A stretch of DNA of 49,404 bases from Firmicutes bacterium UBA5286 (GTDB lineage Bacteria; Bacillota; Proteinivoracia; UBA4975), in the NCBI GenBank assembly GCA_002408465.1, contig DHSM01000020.1, forward strand, positions 1 to 49,404. The letters run 5' to 3'. Positions 32,898 to 42,296 of this stretch are shown in pieces. Every line of letters begins with the position of its first letter. Within the stretch, counting starts at the first letter, position 1. Both the position numbers and the translations under genes were made by a program. Under the pieces are notes generated by a model. It ran no database searches and was not told the origin of the DNA. It saw only the letters and a list, made by a program, of their open reading frames with translations.

Positions 32898-34262
32898 ATG
32901 GCCCTGCTGATAAAGAATGCTGCTTTCATCGCCACCATGGATGCCCACGGCCGCGAGCTGCGCAATCAGGACATACTCATTGAGGGTCCGGCAATTGCCG
33001 CTATCGGCCCTAATCTCACTCCACCTCCGGCAGCCCAGGTGCTGGATGCCTCAAACCGCTGGGTTTTCCCCGGTCTGGTCAACACCCATCACCATCTCTT
33101 CCAGACCCTGACTCGCTGTGTGCCCGCAATCCAGGAGGCTGAGCTCTTTCCCTGGCTCAAATATCTCTATCCCATCTGGGCAGGACTCAGCGCCGATGCC
33201 GTCTATGCCGGCGCCCTGGTAGGGCTGGGGGAGCTGCTGAAATCCGGCTGCACCACCACCGGGGATCACCATTATGTCTTTCCCCGGGGGGAGTCTCAGC
33301 TCATCGACAGGGAGATCACCGCTGCCAAAGAGCTGGGCATCCGCTTTCATCCCTGCCGGGGCAGCATGTCCCTGGGAGAGGCTGAGGGCGGTCTGCCTCC
33401 CAACTCCGTTATCCAAAGGGAAGAGGAGATTTTAGCTGACAGCCAGCGCCTGATTGTCAAGTACCACGACGGGGAACCTTTTGCCATGTGCCGCATTGCC
33501 CTGGCTCCCTGTTCCCCCTTTTCCGTTACCCGTTCCCTGTTGGTGCAGTCGGTGGAGCTGGCCCGGAAATATGGCGTCCGCTGCCATACCCACCTGGCGG
33601 AGACAAAAGATGAAACCCGTTTCTGTTTGGAGCAGGCAGGCATGCGTCCCCTGGAATATATGAAAGATGTGGGCTGGCTGGGCAGCGACATCTGGTTTGC
33701 CCACGGCATCCACTTTATCGAAGAGGAGCTGGCTGAACTGGCAGCCACAGCAACAGGAATTGCCCACTGCCCCGTTTCCAACCAAAAGCTCTCTTCCGGC
33801 ACTGCTGCCGTCCCCGCAATGTTGCGGCGGGGCATTCCCGTAGGCTTGGCTGTGGATGGCAGCGCCAGCAACGATGGTTCCAACATGTTGGCGGAACTTA
33901 AAGCGGCCCTGCTCATTGCCAAGCTGACTTGGGGAATTGATTCCCTTTCCGCCCGGGACGTGCTGGCCATGGCCACCCGGGGGGGCGCTTCCTTACTGGG
34001 CCGGGAAGATATAGGCTCCCTGGCCCCGGGCAAGGCCGCCGACTTATTTATAGTGAGGGGAGACAGCATCGATTATGCCGGCTGCCGGGACCCCATCACC
34101 GCCCTGGTCACCTGCGGCAGCAGCGAAACGGTGGATACAACCATTGTCAATGGCCGCGTCGTCGTCAAAAACGGGAGCCTGCTGACAATGAAAGAAGAGG
34201 AAATAGCCCGGCTGGGCAATGCAGCCGCCGGCGAACTCATGGCGAAGGCAGGGATAGCATGA
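32898..34262 (+). CDS. Amidohydrolase, probable 8-oxoguanine deaminase, 454 aa
   Basis: It is a metal-dependent deaminase of the ATZ/TRZ-type amidohydrolases, cytoplasmic. Metal ligands visible are H-x-H (His64 and His66 in NTHHHLFQ), a histidine in CHTHLAETKDE (about 231) and Asp320 in VDGSASND. The VDGSASNDGSNML block is typical of 8-oxoguanine deaminases, which turn 8-oxoguanine into urate, and of related hydroxy-triazine hydrolases. In a purine operon the first reading is best; guanine-like substrates are possible. ATG 32898 follows GGAGG with one base between the upstream stop and this start. The 3' end overlaps the ssnA gene by four bases. Confidence 0.8.
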   Translation: MALLIKNAAFIATMDAHGRELRNQDILIEGPAIAAIGPNLTPPPAAQVLDASNRWVFPGLVNTHHHLFQTLTRCVPAIQEAELFPWLKYLYPIWAGLSADAVYAGALVGLGELLKSGCTTTGDHHYVFPRGESQLIDREITAAKELGIRFHPCRGSMSLGEAEGGLPPNSVIQREEEILADSQRLIVKYHDGEPFAMCRIALAPCSPFSVTRSLLVQSVELARKYGVRCHTHLAETKDETRFCLEQAGMRPLEYMKDVGWLGSDIWFAHGIHFIEEELAELAATATGIAHCPVSNQKLSSGTAAVPAMLRRGIPVGLAVDGSASNDGSNMLAELKAALLIAKLTWGIDSLSARDVLAMATRGGASLLGREDIGSLAPGKAADLFIVRGDSIDYAGCRDPITALVTCGSSETVDTTIVNGRVVVKNGSLLTMKEEEIARLGNAAAGELMAKAGIA

Positions 34263-35575
34263 AAATACTGTATAACGGCACTGTCATTACTCAGGACCCG
34301 GCCAACCCGGTCATTGACCGGGGGGCGGTAGTGATTGACGGGGATAAAATTAAGGAGTTAGGCACTGAGGAGCTGCTGGCCAAATATCCCGGGGCCCAGC
34401 GCCTGGATGCCCGCGGGGGGCTGATCATGCCGGGGATGCTCAACACCCATATGCACATGTACAGCGCCTTTGCCCGGGGAATGGCCATTCCCAATTACAA
34501 CCCCCGCACTTTTACCGATATTCTCCGGGGACTGTGGTGGCGGCTGGATAAGCTCCTCACTCCCCAGGACAATTATTACAGCGCCCTGGTCAGCGGCATC
34601 GAAGCTATAAAAAACGGCACCACCACTATGCTTGATCATCATGCCAGTCCCAACTCTGCGGCCGGCTCTCTGGATGAGCTGGCCGAGGCGATAAACCAGC
34701 TGGGCCTGCGGGCAAGTCTCAGCTATGAAGTCTCAGACCGGGACGGGCCGGCGATTGCCCGGGCAGGCATTGAGGAAAACCGCCGCTTTGCCCGCTGGTG
34801 TCAACAGGCAAAGCCTGAACGCCTGGCCGCCTCTTTCGGGTTGCATGCCAGTTTTACCCTCTCCGATGCCACCCTGGAAGCCTGCGCCGAGGCGGCAGGG
34901 GACACTGGTTTCCATGTGCATACCGCCGAGGGGAGCAGCGACCGGGAATACAATTTGCAAGAGTTCGGCCTGCCCGCAGTCAAGCGCCTGGACAAATTCG
35001 GCATTTGGAATCCCCGCAGCCTGGCCATTCACTGTGTGCATATTGACGAGGAAGAAATGGAACTTTTGCATGAGCGGGATGTTTCGGTGGTGCACAACCC
35101 CGAATCCAATATGGGCAACGCCGTAGGCCGGGCCGATGTCGCTGCCATGTTCAACAAAGGCCTGCGGGTGGGTCTGGGCAGCGACGGCTATACTACCGAC
35201 ATGTTTGAAGGCCTAAAGGTGGCCAATTTGCTCCTAAAGCATGGGGAGGGCAATCCTGCTGCAGGTTCTCAGGTGCCCGCCATGGCCTTTGCCAACAATA
35301 TTGACATCGTCTGCCGCCACTTTGGCGTCCTCACAGGGCGTCTGGCCCCGGGCTGGCAGGCCGATGCCATCATTGTCCAGTACAAACCCTATTCGCCTTT
35401 GACGGCAGATAACTGGTGGTATCACCTGCTTATGGGTGTATCCGGGGGCATGGTGCGCACCGTCCTTGTGGACGGCAACATACTCATGGAGGAACGGGAA
35501 CTGACCGCCGTCGACGAGGAAGAAGTTTACGCACAGGCACGCCTTCAGGCAGAATCTGTCTGGAAGCGGCTCTAA
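34259..35575 (+). CDS. ssnA: SsnA-type aminohydrolase, 438 aa
   Basis: SsnA is an amidohydrolase that recurs in selenium-dependent purine clusters of Enterobacteria and Clostridia; its exact substrate is a purine-derived compound. Metal ligands are H-x-H (His64 and His66 in NTHMHMYSAFARGM), histidines in FHVHTAEG and IHCVHIDEE, and Asp309 in GSDGYTTDMFEG. The ATG overlaps the previous stop (ATGA), so translation is coupled. Length fits. No damage is seen. A 19-base gap follows before dehydrogenase set B. Confidence 0.85.
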   Translation: MKILYNGTVITQDPANPVIDRGAVVIDGDKIKELGTEELLAKYPGAQRLDARGGLIMPGMLNTHMHMYSAFARGMAIPNYNPRTFTDILRGLWWRLDKLLTPQDNYYSALVSGIEAIKNGTTTMLDHHASPNSAAGSLDELAEAINQLGLRASLSYEVSDRDGPAIARAGIEENRRFARWCQQAKPERLAASFGLHASFTLSDATLEACAEAAGDTGFHVHTAEGSSDREYNLQEFGLPAVKRLDKFGIWNPRSLAIHCVHIDEEEMELLHERDVSVVHNPESNMGNAVGRADVAAMFNKGLRVGLGSDGYTTDMFEGLKVANLLLKHGEGNPAAGSQVPAMAFANNIDIVCRHFGVLTGRLAPGWQADAIIVQYKPYSPLTADNWWYHLLMGVSGGMVRTVLVDGNILMEERELTAVDEEEVYAQARLQAESVWKRL

Positions 35576-35593
35576 ATTAACGGAGGTGACGGG

Positions 35594-36451
35594 ATGACAA
35601 CTTATTTTGCTCCGTCTACCCTTTCCGAAGCAGTGGCGTACATTCATGAAAACCAGACAGCGAAGATTATCGCCGGGGGGACGGATCTGCTTGTCAAGCG
35701 CTACGAAGAGCTGGACAGTATGACCGGATTTATGGACATAAGCCATTTAGCGGAACTAAAGAACATAAAAACCGGGGAAGAGGTGCAAATTGGCGCTATG
35801 GTGACCCATGGGGAAATTGCCGGCCATCCTTGGCTGTTGCAGCATGTGCCTCTTCTTTGCCAGGGGGCGGCAGCGGTGGGCGGACCTCAAATCCGCAACC
35901 GGGGCACCCTGGGAGGCAATCTGGCCAATGCTTCCCCGGCGGCAGACCTTGCCCCGCCCTTAATCGTCTTGGGGGCGGTGGCAGAATTGGCCGGTCCCCA
36001 ACACCAAGTGCCCCTTGAGGAGTTTTTTAGCGGCCCCGGCAAGACAATTATGCAGCCCAACCAGATAATCACCGGGGTCAAATTTACCAAACCCGCTGCT
36101 AATCAGGGGTGGGCGTATTTAAAACTGGGCAAGCGCAAGGCTATGGCAATTGCCACTGCCAGCGTTGCGGTGCTGGTTGCTGTGGAGGATGGCCAATTAA
36201 CTGACCTGCGCATATGCCTTGGTTCGGTGGCGCCGGTGCCCTCGCGGGCCAAAAAGACTGAGGAGCTCTTGCGCGGTCAAAGACTGGACTCTCTTGAGCT
36301 GGCAGCTGCCCAAGCGCAGCTGCAGGCGGAAATTTCGCCCATTGACGACATCCGGGGCAGCGCAGAATACCGGCGCCAGGCAGCGGGACCCCTTTTCCGG
36401 CGGGCCCTGCTCCAGGCAATAAAGAATGCGGGGGTGGAACCGGATGCCTAA
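35594..36451 (+). CDS. Xanthine dehydrogenase-type FAD-binding subunit (set B), 285 aa
   Basis: This is a second FAD subunit, parallel to set A but clearly divergent in sequence. FAD loops are IAGGTDLLV (about 27-35) and VGGPQIRNRGTLGGNLANA (about 95-113). The C-terminal domain has KLGKRKAMAIATASVAV (about 175-191). GGAGGTGACGGG precedes the ATG. In this set the FAD gene comes first, then the iron-sulfur gene, then the molybdenum gene, unlike set A where the molybdenum gene is first. Confidence 0.9.
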   Translation: MTTYFAPSTLSEAVAYIHENQTAKIIAGGTDLLVKRYEELDSMTGFMDISHLAELKNIKTGEEVQIGAMVTHGEIAGHPWLLQHVPLLCQGAAAVGGPQIRNRGTLGGNLANASPAADLAPPLIVLGAVAELAGPQHQVPLEEFFSGPGKTIMQPNQIITGVKFTKPAANQGWAYLKLGKRKAMAIATASVAVLVAVEDGQLTDLRICLGSVAPVPSRAKKTEELLRGQRLDSLELAAAQAQLQAEISPIDDIRGSAEYRRQAAGPLFRRALLQAIKNAGVEPDA

Positions 36452-36920
36452 GTATCCAATTGAGCTGAAGATAAACGGAGACAAATACAGTTTTGAGGTT
36501 GAGGCCGATTTGCGCCTGGTGGATCTCCTGCGCAATCATTTGCAGCTGCTGGGGACCAAAGAGGCCTGCGGCAAGGGGGAATGCGGCGCCTGCACAGTGC
36601 TGATGGACGGCAAGTCGGTGGCCTCCTGCCTGGTCCTGGCCCTGCAGGCCAATGGTTCAGAAATTATCACCGTCGAAGGCCTGGGAGGCGAAGCTGCCCT
36701 CCATCCCCTGCAGCAAGCTTTTATCCAGTATGGCGCCGTTCAGTGCGGCTTTTGCACCCCTGGCATGCTCATGAGCGCAAAATTCCTTCTGGATAACAAT
36801 CCCCGGCCCAGCCGGGAGGAAATTCGAGCGGGCCTGGCCGGCAATTTATGCCGCTGCACCGGTTACACCAAAATTATCGATGCCATTGAGGCAGTGGTGG
36901 AAGGGAGGCTGGAGCGGTGA
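36444..36920 (+). CDS. Xanthine dehydrogenase-type [2Fe-2S] subunit (set B), 158 aa
   Basis: It has two [2Fe-2S] sites: the N-terminal ferredoxin-like site in EACGKGECGACTVLM with a fourth cysteine in VASC, and the C-terminal site in QCGFCTPGM and CRCTGYTKI. ATG 36444 was chosen over 36426 because the upstream GGGGGTGG then has proper spacing and the ATG overlaps the FAD gene stop. It is followed by the molybdenum subunit with a GTGA overlap. Confidence 0.9.
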   Translation: MPKYPIELKINGDKYSFEVEADLRLVDLLRNHLQLLGTKEACGKGECGACTVLMDGKSVASCLVLALQANGSEIITVEGLGGEAALHPLQQAFIQYGAVQCGFCTPGMLMSAKFLLDNNPRPSREEIRAGLAGNLCRCTGYTKIIDAIEAVVEGRLER

Positions 36921-39223
36921 AGGAAGGCTATGTGGGCAAGAGAATAAACCGAGTGGACGCCCGGGAAAAAGTCCTGGGCAAGCCCCTGTATGCGGTGGAT
37001 TTCCATATGGAAGGGATGCTTCATCTCAAGGTGTTCCACGCGCTACACCCCCATGCCCTGATAAGAAAAATCGATGTCAGCAAAGCCCGGCAGCTGCCGG
37101 GAGTGGTCCAGGTCATCACCGCCGCCGATGTGCCCTGGCTCAAGACCTATGGCCTGATTTTCAAGGATCAGGAAGTGCTGGTAAAAGAGAAGAGCCGGTA
37201 CATGGGAGACAGGCTGGCAGTTGTGGCCGCAGTCGATGAAAAAACCGCCCGCCGGGCCCTAAAGCTGATCGAGGTGGAGTATGAGCCCCTGGAGGTCATC
37301 AGCGATCCCCTAAGAGCCATGGAAGCCGATGCCCCCAGAATTCATGAGTCCGGGCAGGTCCTCTATGACCATCCCTATAACAAGGGCAATGTTCTCGCCA
37401 TTGACCATTTGCGCAAAGGCGATGTGGAAAAGGGCTTTGCCCAAGCCGACCGTATCTTTGAAAATGTATTCAGCACCCAGTGTGTTGATCATGTGGCCAT
37501 GGAGCTTGAGGCCGGCATGGCTGTTTATGACCCCGAAACCGATTGTTACACCCTTTGGGCTCCCTGCCAGTGGACCCACGATATTCAGACTGATGTCGCC
37601 CGGGTGCTGGGAATCAGGGTGGAGCAGCTCAAGATTATCCAGCCCGAAGCCATCGGCGGCGCCTTTGGCCGGCGGGAAGACATTTCCGTCCACATCATCC
37701 TGCCCCTGATGGCCAAGCTCACCGGCCGTCCTGTCAAATGGGCCATGACCCGCCAGGAATCTATGATTATGCAGACCAAGCGCACTCCCTTTACTTTCAA
37801 GTTAAAGACCGGCGTCAAGAATGACGGCACCATTACCGCCTGTCATTCGGAAGTGATTGGGGATACCGGCGCCTATGCTTCCACCGGCTCTTCCATCGTC
37901 CATCAGGCCATGTACTTCAGCACGGGACCCTATGAAGTCCCTAATGTGGAGGGCATCAGCTATACCGTCTACACCAACAACACCTATACCGGGGCCATGC
38001 GCGGATTTGGCGCCACCGAGGCCGCCTTTGCCTACGAGCGGCAGATGGACTGCATCGCCCGGGATATGGGCTGGGACCCGGCGGAATTCCGCCTGAAAAA
38101 TGTTTACCGCATCGGTTGCTGCACCGCCAATGGCCAGGTCCTTACCACCAGTGTGGGCGCCGTAGACACCATTTTGACCGCCCGCAATCATTTCTGCCAT
38201 AAGGGAGTTCCGTCCGCCCCCTATAAAAAGCGGGGAGCAGGCATGGCCACCATTATGTTTGGCTGCGGTTACGGCGAGGGCTTCCCCGATCACTCCATCG
38301 CCGGGGCCCGGGTCACCGCGGACGGCAGAATTCTCATCAACTCGGCGGCGGCAGATGTAGGCCAGGGGGTTAAGACCATCCTGGTTCAGATTGCCGCCGA
38401 TATCCTCAATGTTCCCCCTGATTGCGTCGACCTGGCGGTCAGCGACACCGCTTCCACCAAGAATGCCGGCTCTACTTCGGCAACCCGCCAAACCATCTTT
38501 TCTGGCAATGCCGTAAAGCAGGCGGCAGAAAATCTCCTGGGCAAGATTTTCCACCGGGCCAATCTGGAACTGGGCCGGGCCTATCCGGAACTATCTGTCC
38601 TGGATGGGGACATCATCCTCCATGGCACTTCCCGGCAGATGTCTCTGGGGGAACTGGCGCAAATCGCCCGGGATAGGGGTGAGCCCCTAGAGGCCGAAGG
38701 CTGTTATTTCCCCCGCACCGACATCGATTACCAGGACGGCCAGGGGAACCTGGTGTATGTGGCTTACACCTTTAACACCCAGTACGCTGAGGTGGAGGTG
38801 GATACCGAGACCGGTCAGGTAGATGTAATCAGAATAGTGGCGGCCCCGGATGTGGGCACAGCCATCAACCCCGCCGGCGTTGAGGGACAAAGCGAAGGGG
38901 GGGCGGCTATGGGCTTGGGCATGGCCCTCATGGAAGAGCAGGTGTTCCATCAGGGCATCACGAAAAATGCCGACCTGGCTACCTACTTGATTCCCACCTC
39001 CCTGGATGTGCCCGACGTCGAGACAATAATCGTCGAAAGCGGCGATGCCTGCGGTCCCTTTGGCGCCAAGGGCATCGGCGAACCCGCCATGATTCCCACC
39101 GCCCCAGCTATCCTCAACGCCATTGAGGATGCAGTGGGCATCAGGCTGTATGACCTGCCTGCCACCCCTGAAAGGGTTCTGGCAGCGCTAAAGGCAAAAG
39201 ACAGGGAGGCTGAAAATGAATAG
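36917..39223 (+). CDS. Xanthine dehydrogenase-type molybdenum-binding large subunit (set B), 768 aa
   Basis: This is the catalytic subunit of the second molybdenum hydroxylase. Cofactor and substrate blocks are GGAFGRREDI (about residue 247), TGAMRGFGATEA (about 357), DVGQGVKTIL (about 480), PDVGTAINPAGV (about 645) and the glutamate block GIGEPAMIP (about 718). The GAFGRR form differs from GSFGGK in set A and is seen in several N-heterocycle hydroxylases, so the two enzymes probably act on different positions or substrates. It starts with GTG overlapping the stop of the iron-sulfur gene, after a ribosome site. Its stop overlaps the next gene by eight bases. Confidence 0.9.
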   Translation: MKEGYVGKRINRVDAREKVLGKPLYAVDFHMEGMLHLKVFHALHPHALIRKIDVSKARQLPGVVQVITAADVPWLKTYGLIFKDQEVLVKEKSRYMGDRLAVVAAVDEKTARRALKLIEVEYEPLEVISDPLRAMEADAPRIHESGQVLYDHPYNKGNVLAIDHLRKGDVEKGFAQADRIFENVFSTQCVDHVAMELEAGMAVYDPETDCYTLWAPCQWTHDIQTDVARVLGIRVEQLKIIQPEAIGGAFGRREDISVHIILPLMAKLTGRPVKWAMTRQESMIMQTKRTPFTFKLKTGVKNDGTITACHSEVIGDTGAYASTGSSIVHQAMYFSTGPYEVPNVEGISYTVYTNNTYTGAMRGFGATEAAFAYERQMDCIARDMGWDPAEFRLKNVYRIGCCTANGQVLTTSVGAVDTILTARNHFCHKGVPSAPYKKRGAGMATIMFGCGYGEGFPDHSIAGARVTADGRILINSAAADVGQGVKTILVQIAADILNVPPDCVDLAVSDTASTKNAGSTSATRQTIFSGNAVKQAAENLLGKIFHRANLELGRAYPELSVLDGDIILHGTSRQMSLGELAQIARDRGEPLEAEGCYFPRTDIDYQDGQGNLVYVAYTFNTQYAEVEVDTETGQVDVIRIVAAPDVGTAINPAGVEGQSEGGAAMGLGMALMEEQVFHQGITKNADLATYLIPTSLDVPDVETIIVESGDACGPFGAKGIGEPAMIPTAPAILNAIEDAVGIRLYDLPATPERVLAALKAKDREAENE

Positions 39224-40301
39224 GCTGCAAGTAGAGTTTGCCGGTTTGAAACTAAAGAACCCGGTAATGCCCGCTGCCGGACCGCCCATCAAGGACGGCG
39301 CGGCGGCCCTGGCCGCCGCCCGGGGGGGCGCCGGGGCAATTGTCACCAAGACCATCTCCACCGAGGCGGCCCAGGTGCCGAGACAGTGCATGGCCGAAAT
39401 CAAGGGGGGATTCCTCAACACCGAATTGTGGTCGGAGCTGTCCCCGGAGCACTGGCTGGAATACGAGTACCCCAAAGTGAAAGAGGCGGGGCTGCCGGTC
39501 ATTGTCGGCTTGGGCTATACAGCTGATCAGATTGAAAAGCTGGCGAAAAAAGTCGCGCCCTTTGCCGATGCCCTGGAGCTTTCTACCCACTACCTGGGGG
39601 ATGACCCTTCCCCGGTGGCAGCGGCGGTCAGGGCCGCCAAAGAGGCCGTTGATTTGCCGGTCTTCGTCAAGCTCAGTCCCCAGATTGACATCAGGCTCTT
39701 TGCCACTGCCGCCCAGGAGGCCGGCGCCGACGGTTTGGTCCTCATCAATTCTCTGGGACCCTGCCTGGACATTGACATCGAGACAGGCAAGTCCCTGATG
39801 GGCAGCAAAACCGGCTATGGCTGGATGTCCGGTCCGGCTGTTTTCCCGGTAGCCCTGCGGGCTGTATATGAGGCATACAAGCATGTGGACATTCCCATTC
39901 TCGGCGTCGGCGGCATCCGCTCCGGCCGGGAGGCTGTAAAGATGATTATGGCCGGGGCTTCGGCAGTCCAGGTCTGCACAGCCGCCATCCTGGAAGGGCC
40001 GGAAGTCTACGGCAAGATTGCCCGGCAGATTGAACAGTATATGGAGGAGCGGGGCATCGAATCCCTGGCTGAAATTCAGGGCCTGGCCCATAAGTCTCAG
40101 CGCCAAGAAGATCTTCAGCGCTGGCAGCCGGCAATTAATCCGGAACTCTGCACTGCCTGCGGCCGCTGCGCCCAGTCTTGCGTCTACCATGCCATCAAAG
40201 TCGGGAAATATGCTGTGGTCGACGAGGAGCGCTGCGTCGGCTGCGGCCTTTGCATTACCCGATGCAAATTTGGGGCCATTACCCCTAAATTCCTGGATTG
40301 A
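39216..40301 (+). CDS. PreA-like dihydropyrimidine/dihydroorotate dehydrogenase-type flavoprotein with two [4Fe-4S] sites, 361 aa
   Basis: The main part is the TIM-barrel FMN-binding fold of dihydroorotate dehydrogenases (FAGLKLKNPVMPAAG at 8-22, VFVKLSPQIDI at about 150, GVGGIRSGREAVKMIMAGASAVQV at about 230-253). The C-terminal 50 residues are a ferredoxin with two clusters (CTACGRCAQSC and CVGCGLCITRC). This is the PreA architecture, reducing a pyrimidine or related ring; in E. coli PreA works with PreT. No PreT-like gene follows here. In a purine operon it may reduce a xanthine-derived ring, which is inference. The ATG follows GGGAGGCTGAAA. Confidence 0.82.
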   Translation: MNRLQVEFAGLKLKNPVMPAAGPPIKDGAAALAAARGGAGAIVTKTISTEAAQVPRQCMAEIKGGFLNTELWSELSPEHWLEYEYPKVKEAGLPVIVGLGYTADQIEKLAKKVAPFADALELSTHYLGDDPSPVAAAVRAAKEAVDLPVFVKLSPQIDIRLFATAAQEAGADGLVLINSLGPCLDIDIETGKSLMGSKTGYGWMSGPAVFPVALRAVYEAYKHVDIPILGVGGIRSGREAVKMIMAGASAVQVCTAAILEGPEVYGKIARQIEQYMEERGIESLAEIQGLAHKSQRQEDLQRWQPAINPELCTACGRCAQSCVYHAIKVGKYAVVDEERCVGCGLCITRCKFGAITPKFLD

Positions 40302-40305
40302 CGCC

Positions 40306-41997
40306 ATGAACAGGTTGAGCATGGCCCGCGGCGACATTCCCGCTGACCTGGTCTTTAAAAACGGCCGGGTGGCAGATGTATTTTCCGGCAAACTGGTGGG
40401 AACAGATGTAGCTGTTGGCCAGGGAATTATTATCGGCATGGGCAGCTATCAGGGGCGGGAAGAAGTGGATCTCGCCGGTAAAATCCTCTGCCCCGGCTTT
40501 ATCGACGGCCATTGCCATGTAGAAAGCAGTATGCTGGGAGCAGGGGAGTATGCCCGCTGCCTGGCAGCCCTGGGCACCACCACCATCTTTGCCGATCCCC
40601 ACGAAATCGCCAATGTTGCAGGCCTGGAAGGCATTCGCTATCTGTTGGCTGAGGGCAGCAAATATCCCTGGAACTTCTATCTCATGCTCCCCTCCTGCGT
40701 GCCAGCCTCTCGCTGGGAAACCGCCGGCGCAGTGCTGGAGGCCAAAGACCTGGCAAAATTGATGAACGAACCCGGGGTCTTTGGCCTGGGGGAAGTGATG
40801 AACTATCCCGGTGTTGTCCAGGGAGATGCCCAGATCTGGCGCAAGCTGGACCTGTTTAAAAACCGTTTTATTGATGGGCATGCTCCGGGTTTGACCGGCA
40901 AAGAGCTGAACGCTTATTTGCTGGGGGGCATTCGCGCTGACCATGAAGTGACTACTGTCCAGGAGGCCAGGGAAAAGGTTCGGGCCGGCATGTATGTGAT
41001 GATTCGGGAGGGCTCTGCCGCCCACAATCTTTCGGCATTACTTGGAGCCGTCGATGCCAAGAATTTCAGCAGATTTTTCTTTGCCACCGACGACCGCCAT
41101 CCCGGGGACCTTCTGGCCCAGGGCCATATCAACTGGATTCTCCGGGAGGCTACGCGCCTGGGCCTGGACCCCATGGATGCCATCCGCCTGGCTACCATCA
41201 ACACCGCTGCCGCCATGGGAATTAATAATATCGGCGCCATTTCCCCTGGGCGCCGGGCGGATTTGCTGGTGCTGGAGGACCTTGTCCAGTTTACGCCTGT
41301 CCAGGTCTATAAGGACGGCAAACTTGTGGCCCGGGAGGGCCAGGCCCTGTTTTCTGCTGAGGCCAACGAATCAATGCCGAAGCGGATAGCGTGCTCTGTA
41401 CACATCAAGGGCCTCAGCCCGGAAAAGTTCGTTCTCCCGCCCGCCAAGGAATACCGGGTTATCCAGCTCATCCCCGGACAAATCGTAACCGCAGAGGGCG
41501 CGGCTTCTTCTCAGCAGGCTGCCGATTTAGCCGCCAATGACCTGGCCTTGCTGGCGGTAGTAGAACGCCATCACGGCAGCGGCCGGGTTGGCCTGGGACT
41601 TCTCCGGGGACTAGGGTTGAAGGGGGGGGCGATTGCCGCTTCCATATCCCATGATTCCCATCATATAATTGTTGCAGGCATCAAGCCGGCGGACATGGCA
41701 GCGGCAGTTGAAGTGATAGCCCAGATGCAGGGCGGCCTGGTGGCAGTTGCAGATGGAAAGGCAATTGCCCAGTTGCCTCTGCCCATCGCCGGCCTCATGT
41801 CGCCAGAGCCTCTGGAACCTGTGGCCGCAAAGCTGGAAGCGTTGGAAGCCGCGGCTCGGGACCTGGGCGTTACTGCTGACAGTCCTTTTATGACCCTGAG
41901 CTTCATGGCCCTGCCGGTGATTCCGGCACTCAAGCTCACCGACAAGGGGCTCTTTGACGTTGCCAGGTTTAGGCCAGTAACACTGGAGCTTAAATGA
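40306..41997 (+). CDS. ade: Adenine deaminase, 563 aa
   Basis: It hydrolyses adenine to hypoxanthine and ammonia, feeding the dehydrogenases upstream. It is an amidohydrolase with metal ligands in GHCHVESS (His69, His71) and FATDDRHPGDL (about 264-274), and the bacterial Ade-specific C-terminal domain (RHHGSGRVGLGLLRGLG and ASISHDSHHIIVAG). Length is normal for Ade. The ATG at 40306 lies five bases after the previous stop with no clear ribosome site, so it probably relies on coupling. It is the last gene of the operon and ends just before a bidirectional terminator. Confidence 0.9.
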   Translation: MNRLSMARGDIPADLVFKNGRVADVFSGKLVGTDVAVGQGIIIGMGSYQGREEVDLAGKILCPGFIDGHCHVESSMLGAGEYARCLAALGTTTIFADPHEIANVAGLEGIRYLLAEGSKYPWNFYLMLPSCVPASRWETAGAVLEAKDLAKLMNEPGVFGLGEVMNYPGVVQGDAQIWRKLDLFKNRFIDGHAPGLTGKELNAYLLGGIRADHEVTTVQEAREKVRAGMYVMIREGSAAHNLSALLGAVDAKNFSRFFFATDDRHPGDLLAQGHINWILREATRLGLDPMDAIRLATINTAAAMGINNIGAISPGRRADLLVLEDLVQFTPVQVYKDGKLVAREGQALFSAEANESMPKRIACSVHIKGLSPEKFVLPPAKEYRVIQLIPGQIVTAEGAASSQQAADLAANDLALLAVVERHHGSGRVGLGLLRGLGLKGGAIAASISHDSHHIIVAGIKPADMAAAVEVIAQMQGGLVAVADGKAIAQLPLPIAGLMSPEPLEPVAAKLEALEAAARDLGVTADSPFMTLSFMALPVIPALKLTDKGLFDVARFRPVTLELK

Positions 41998-42015
41998 AGG
42001 CTGGCCCGGGAAAAG

Positions 42016-42042
42016 AAAACACCCTCCGCGAGAGGGTGTTTT
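42016..42042. terminator. Bidirectional terminator between the purine operon and the selenium genes
   Basis: An 11-bp perfect stem AAAACACCCTC / GAGGGTGTTTT with a 5-base loop. Both arms end in T runs when read from either strand, so it serves both converging transcripts. Confidence 0.9.
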
Positions 42043-42044
42043 GG

Positions 42045-42296
42045 TTATTTAGCTGCTATTGTCTTCAGTTCTCGGCCCTGGACTTCCACGATTTGCTCCC
42101 ATTCTAAACTGCATTCCGCCAAGATTTCAGCGGGATCCCGGTCAGGGGGCAGTTCTGTGGCCAGACACAGGCCGCAGCTGGAACTTAAAGAGCGGGGAAT
42201 GGGCCGGAGCTTGCCGGGAAACCCCGATTGGGGCCAGTATTTCTCAGCCCTCAGCGCATCATGGGTCGAGGGAAAGAGAATCAATATACTTTTCAA
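42045..42296 (-). CDS. DUF3343 putative selenium/sulfur carrier-like protein, 83 aa
   Basis: This family is small (about 80-90 residues), with the start ILILFPSTHDALRAEK and a cysteine-containing middle (PRSLSSSCGLCLA, about 35-47). Genes of this family sit beside YedE and TusA-like genes in genomes with selenium-dependent molybdenum hydroxylases. Its role is thought to lie in selenium handling but is not proven. It starts with TTG; the TTGA overlaps the stop of the TusA-like gene, showing coupling. Because convergent genes and a terminator follow, it is the last gene of the trio. Confidence 0.8.
   Translation of the reverse strand: MKSILILFPSTHDALRAEKYWPQSGFPGKLRPIPRSLSSSCGLCLATELPPDRDPAEILAECSLEWEQIVEVQGRELKTIAAK

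Noticed and set aside
39252..40439. 395-codon minus frame across the PreA-like gene and the adenine deaminase start
   Set aside because: Shadow of two strongly supported plus-strand genes.
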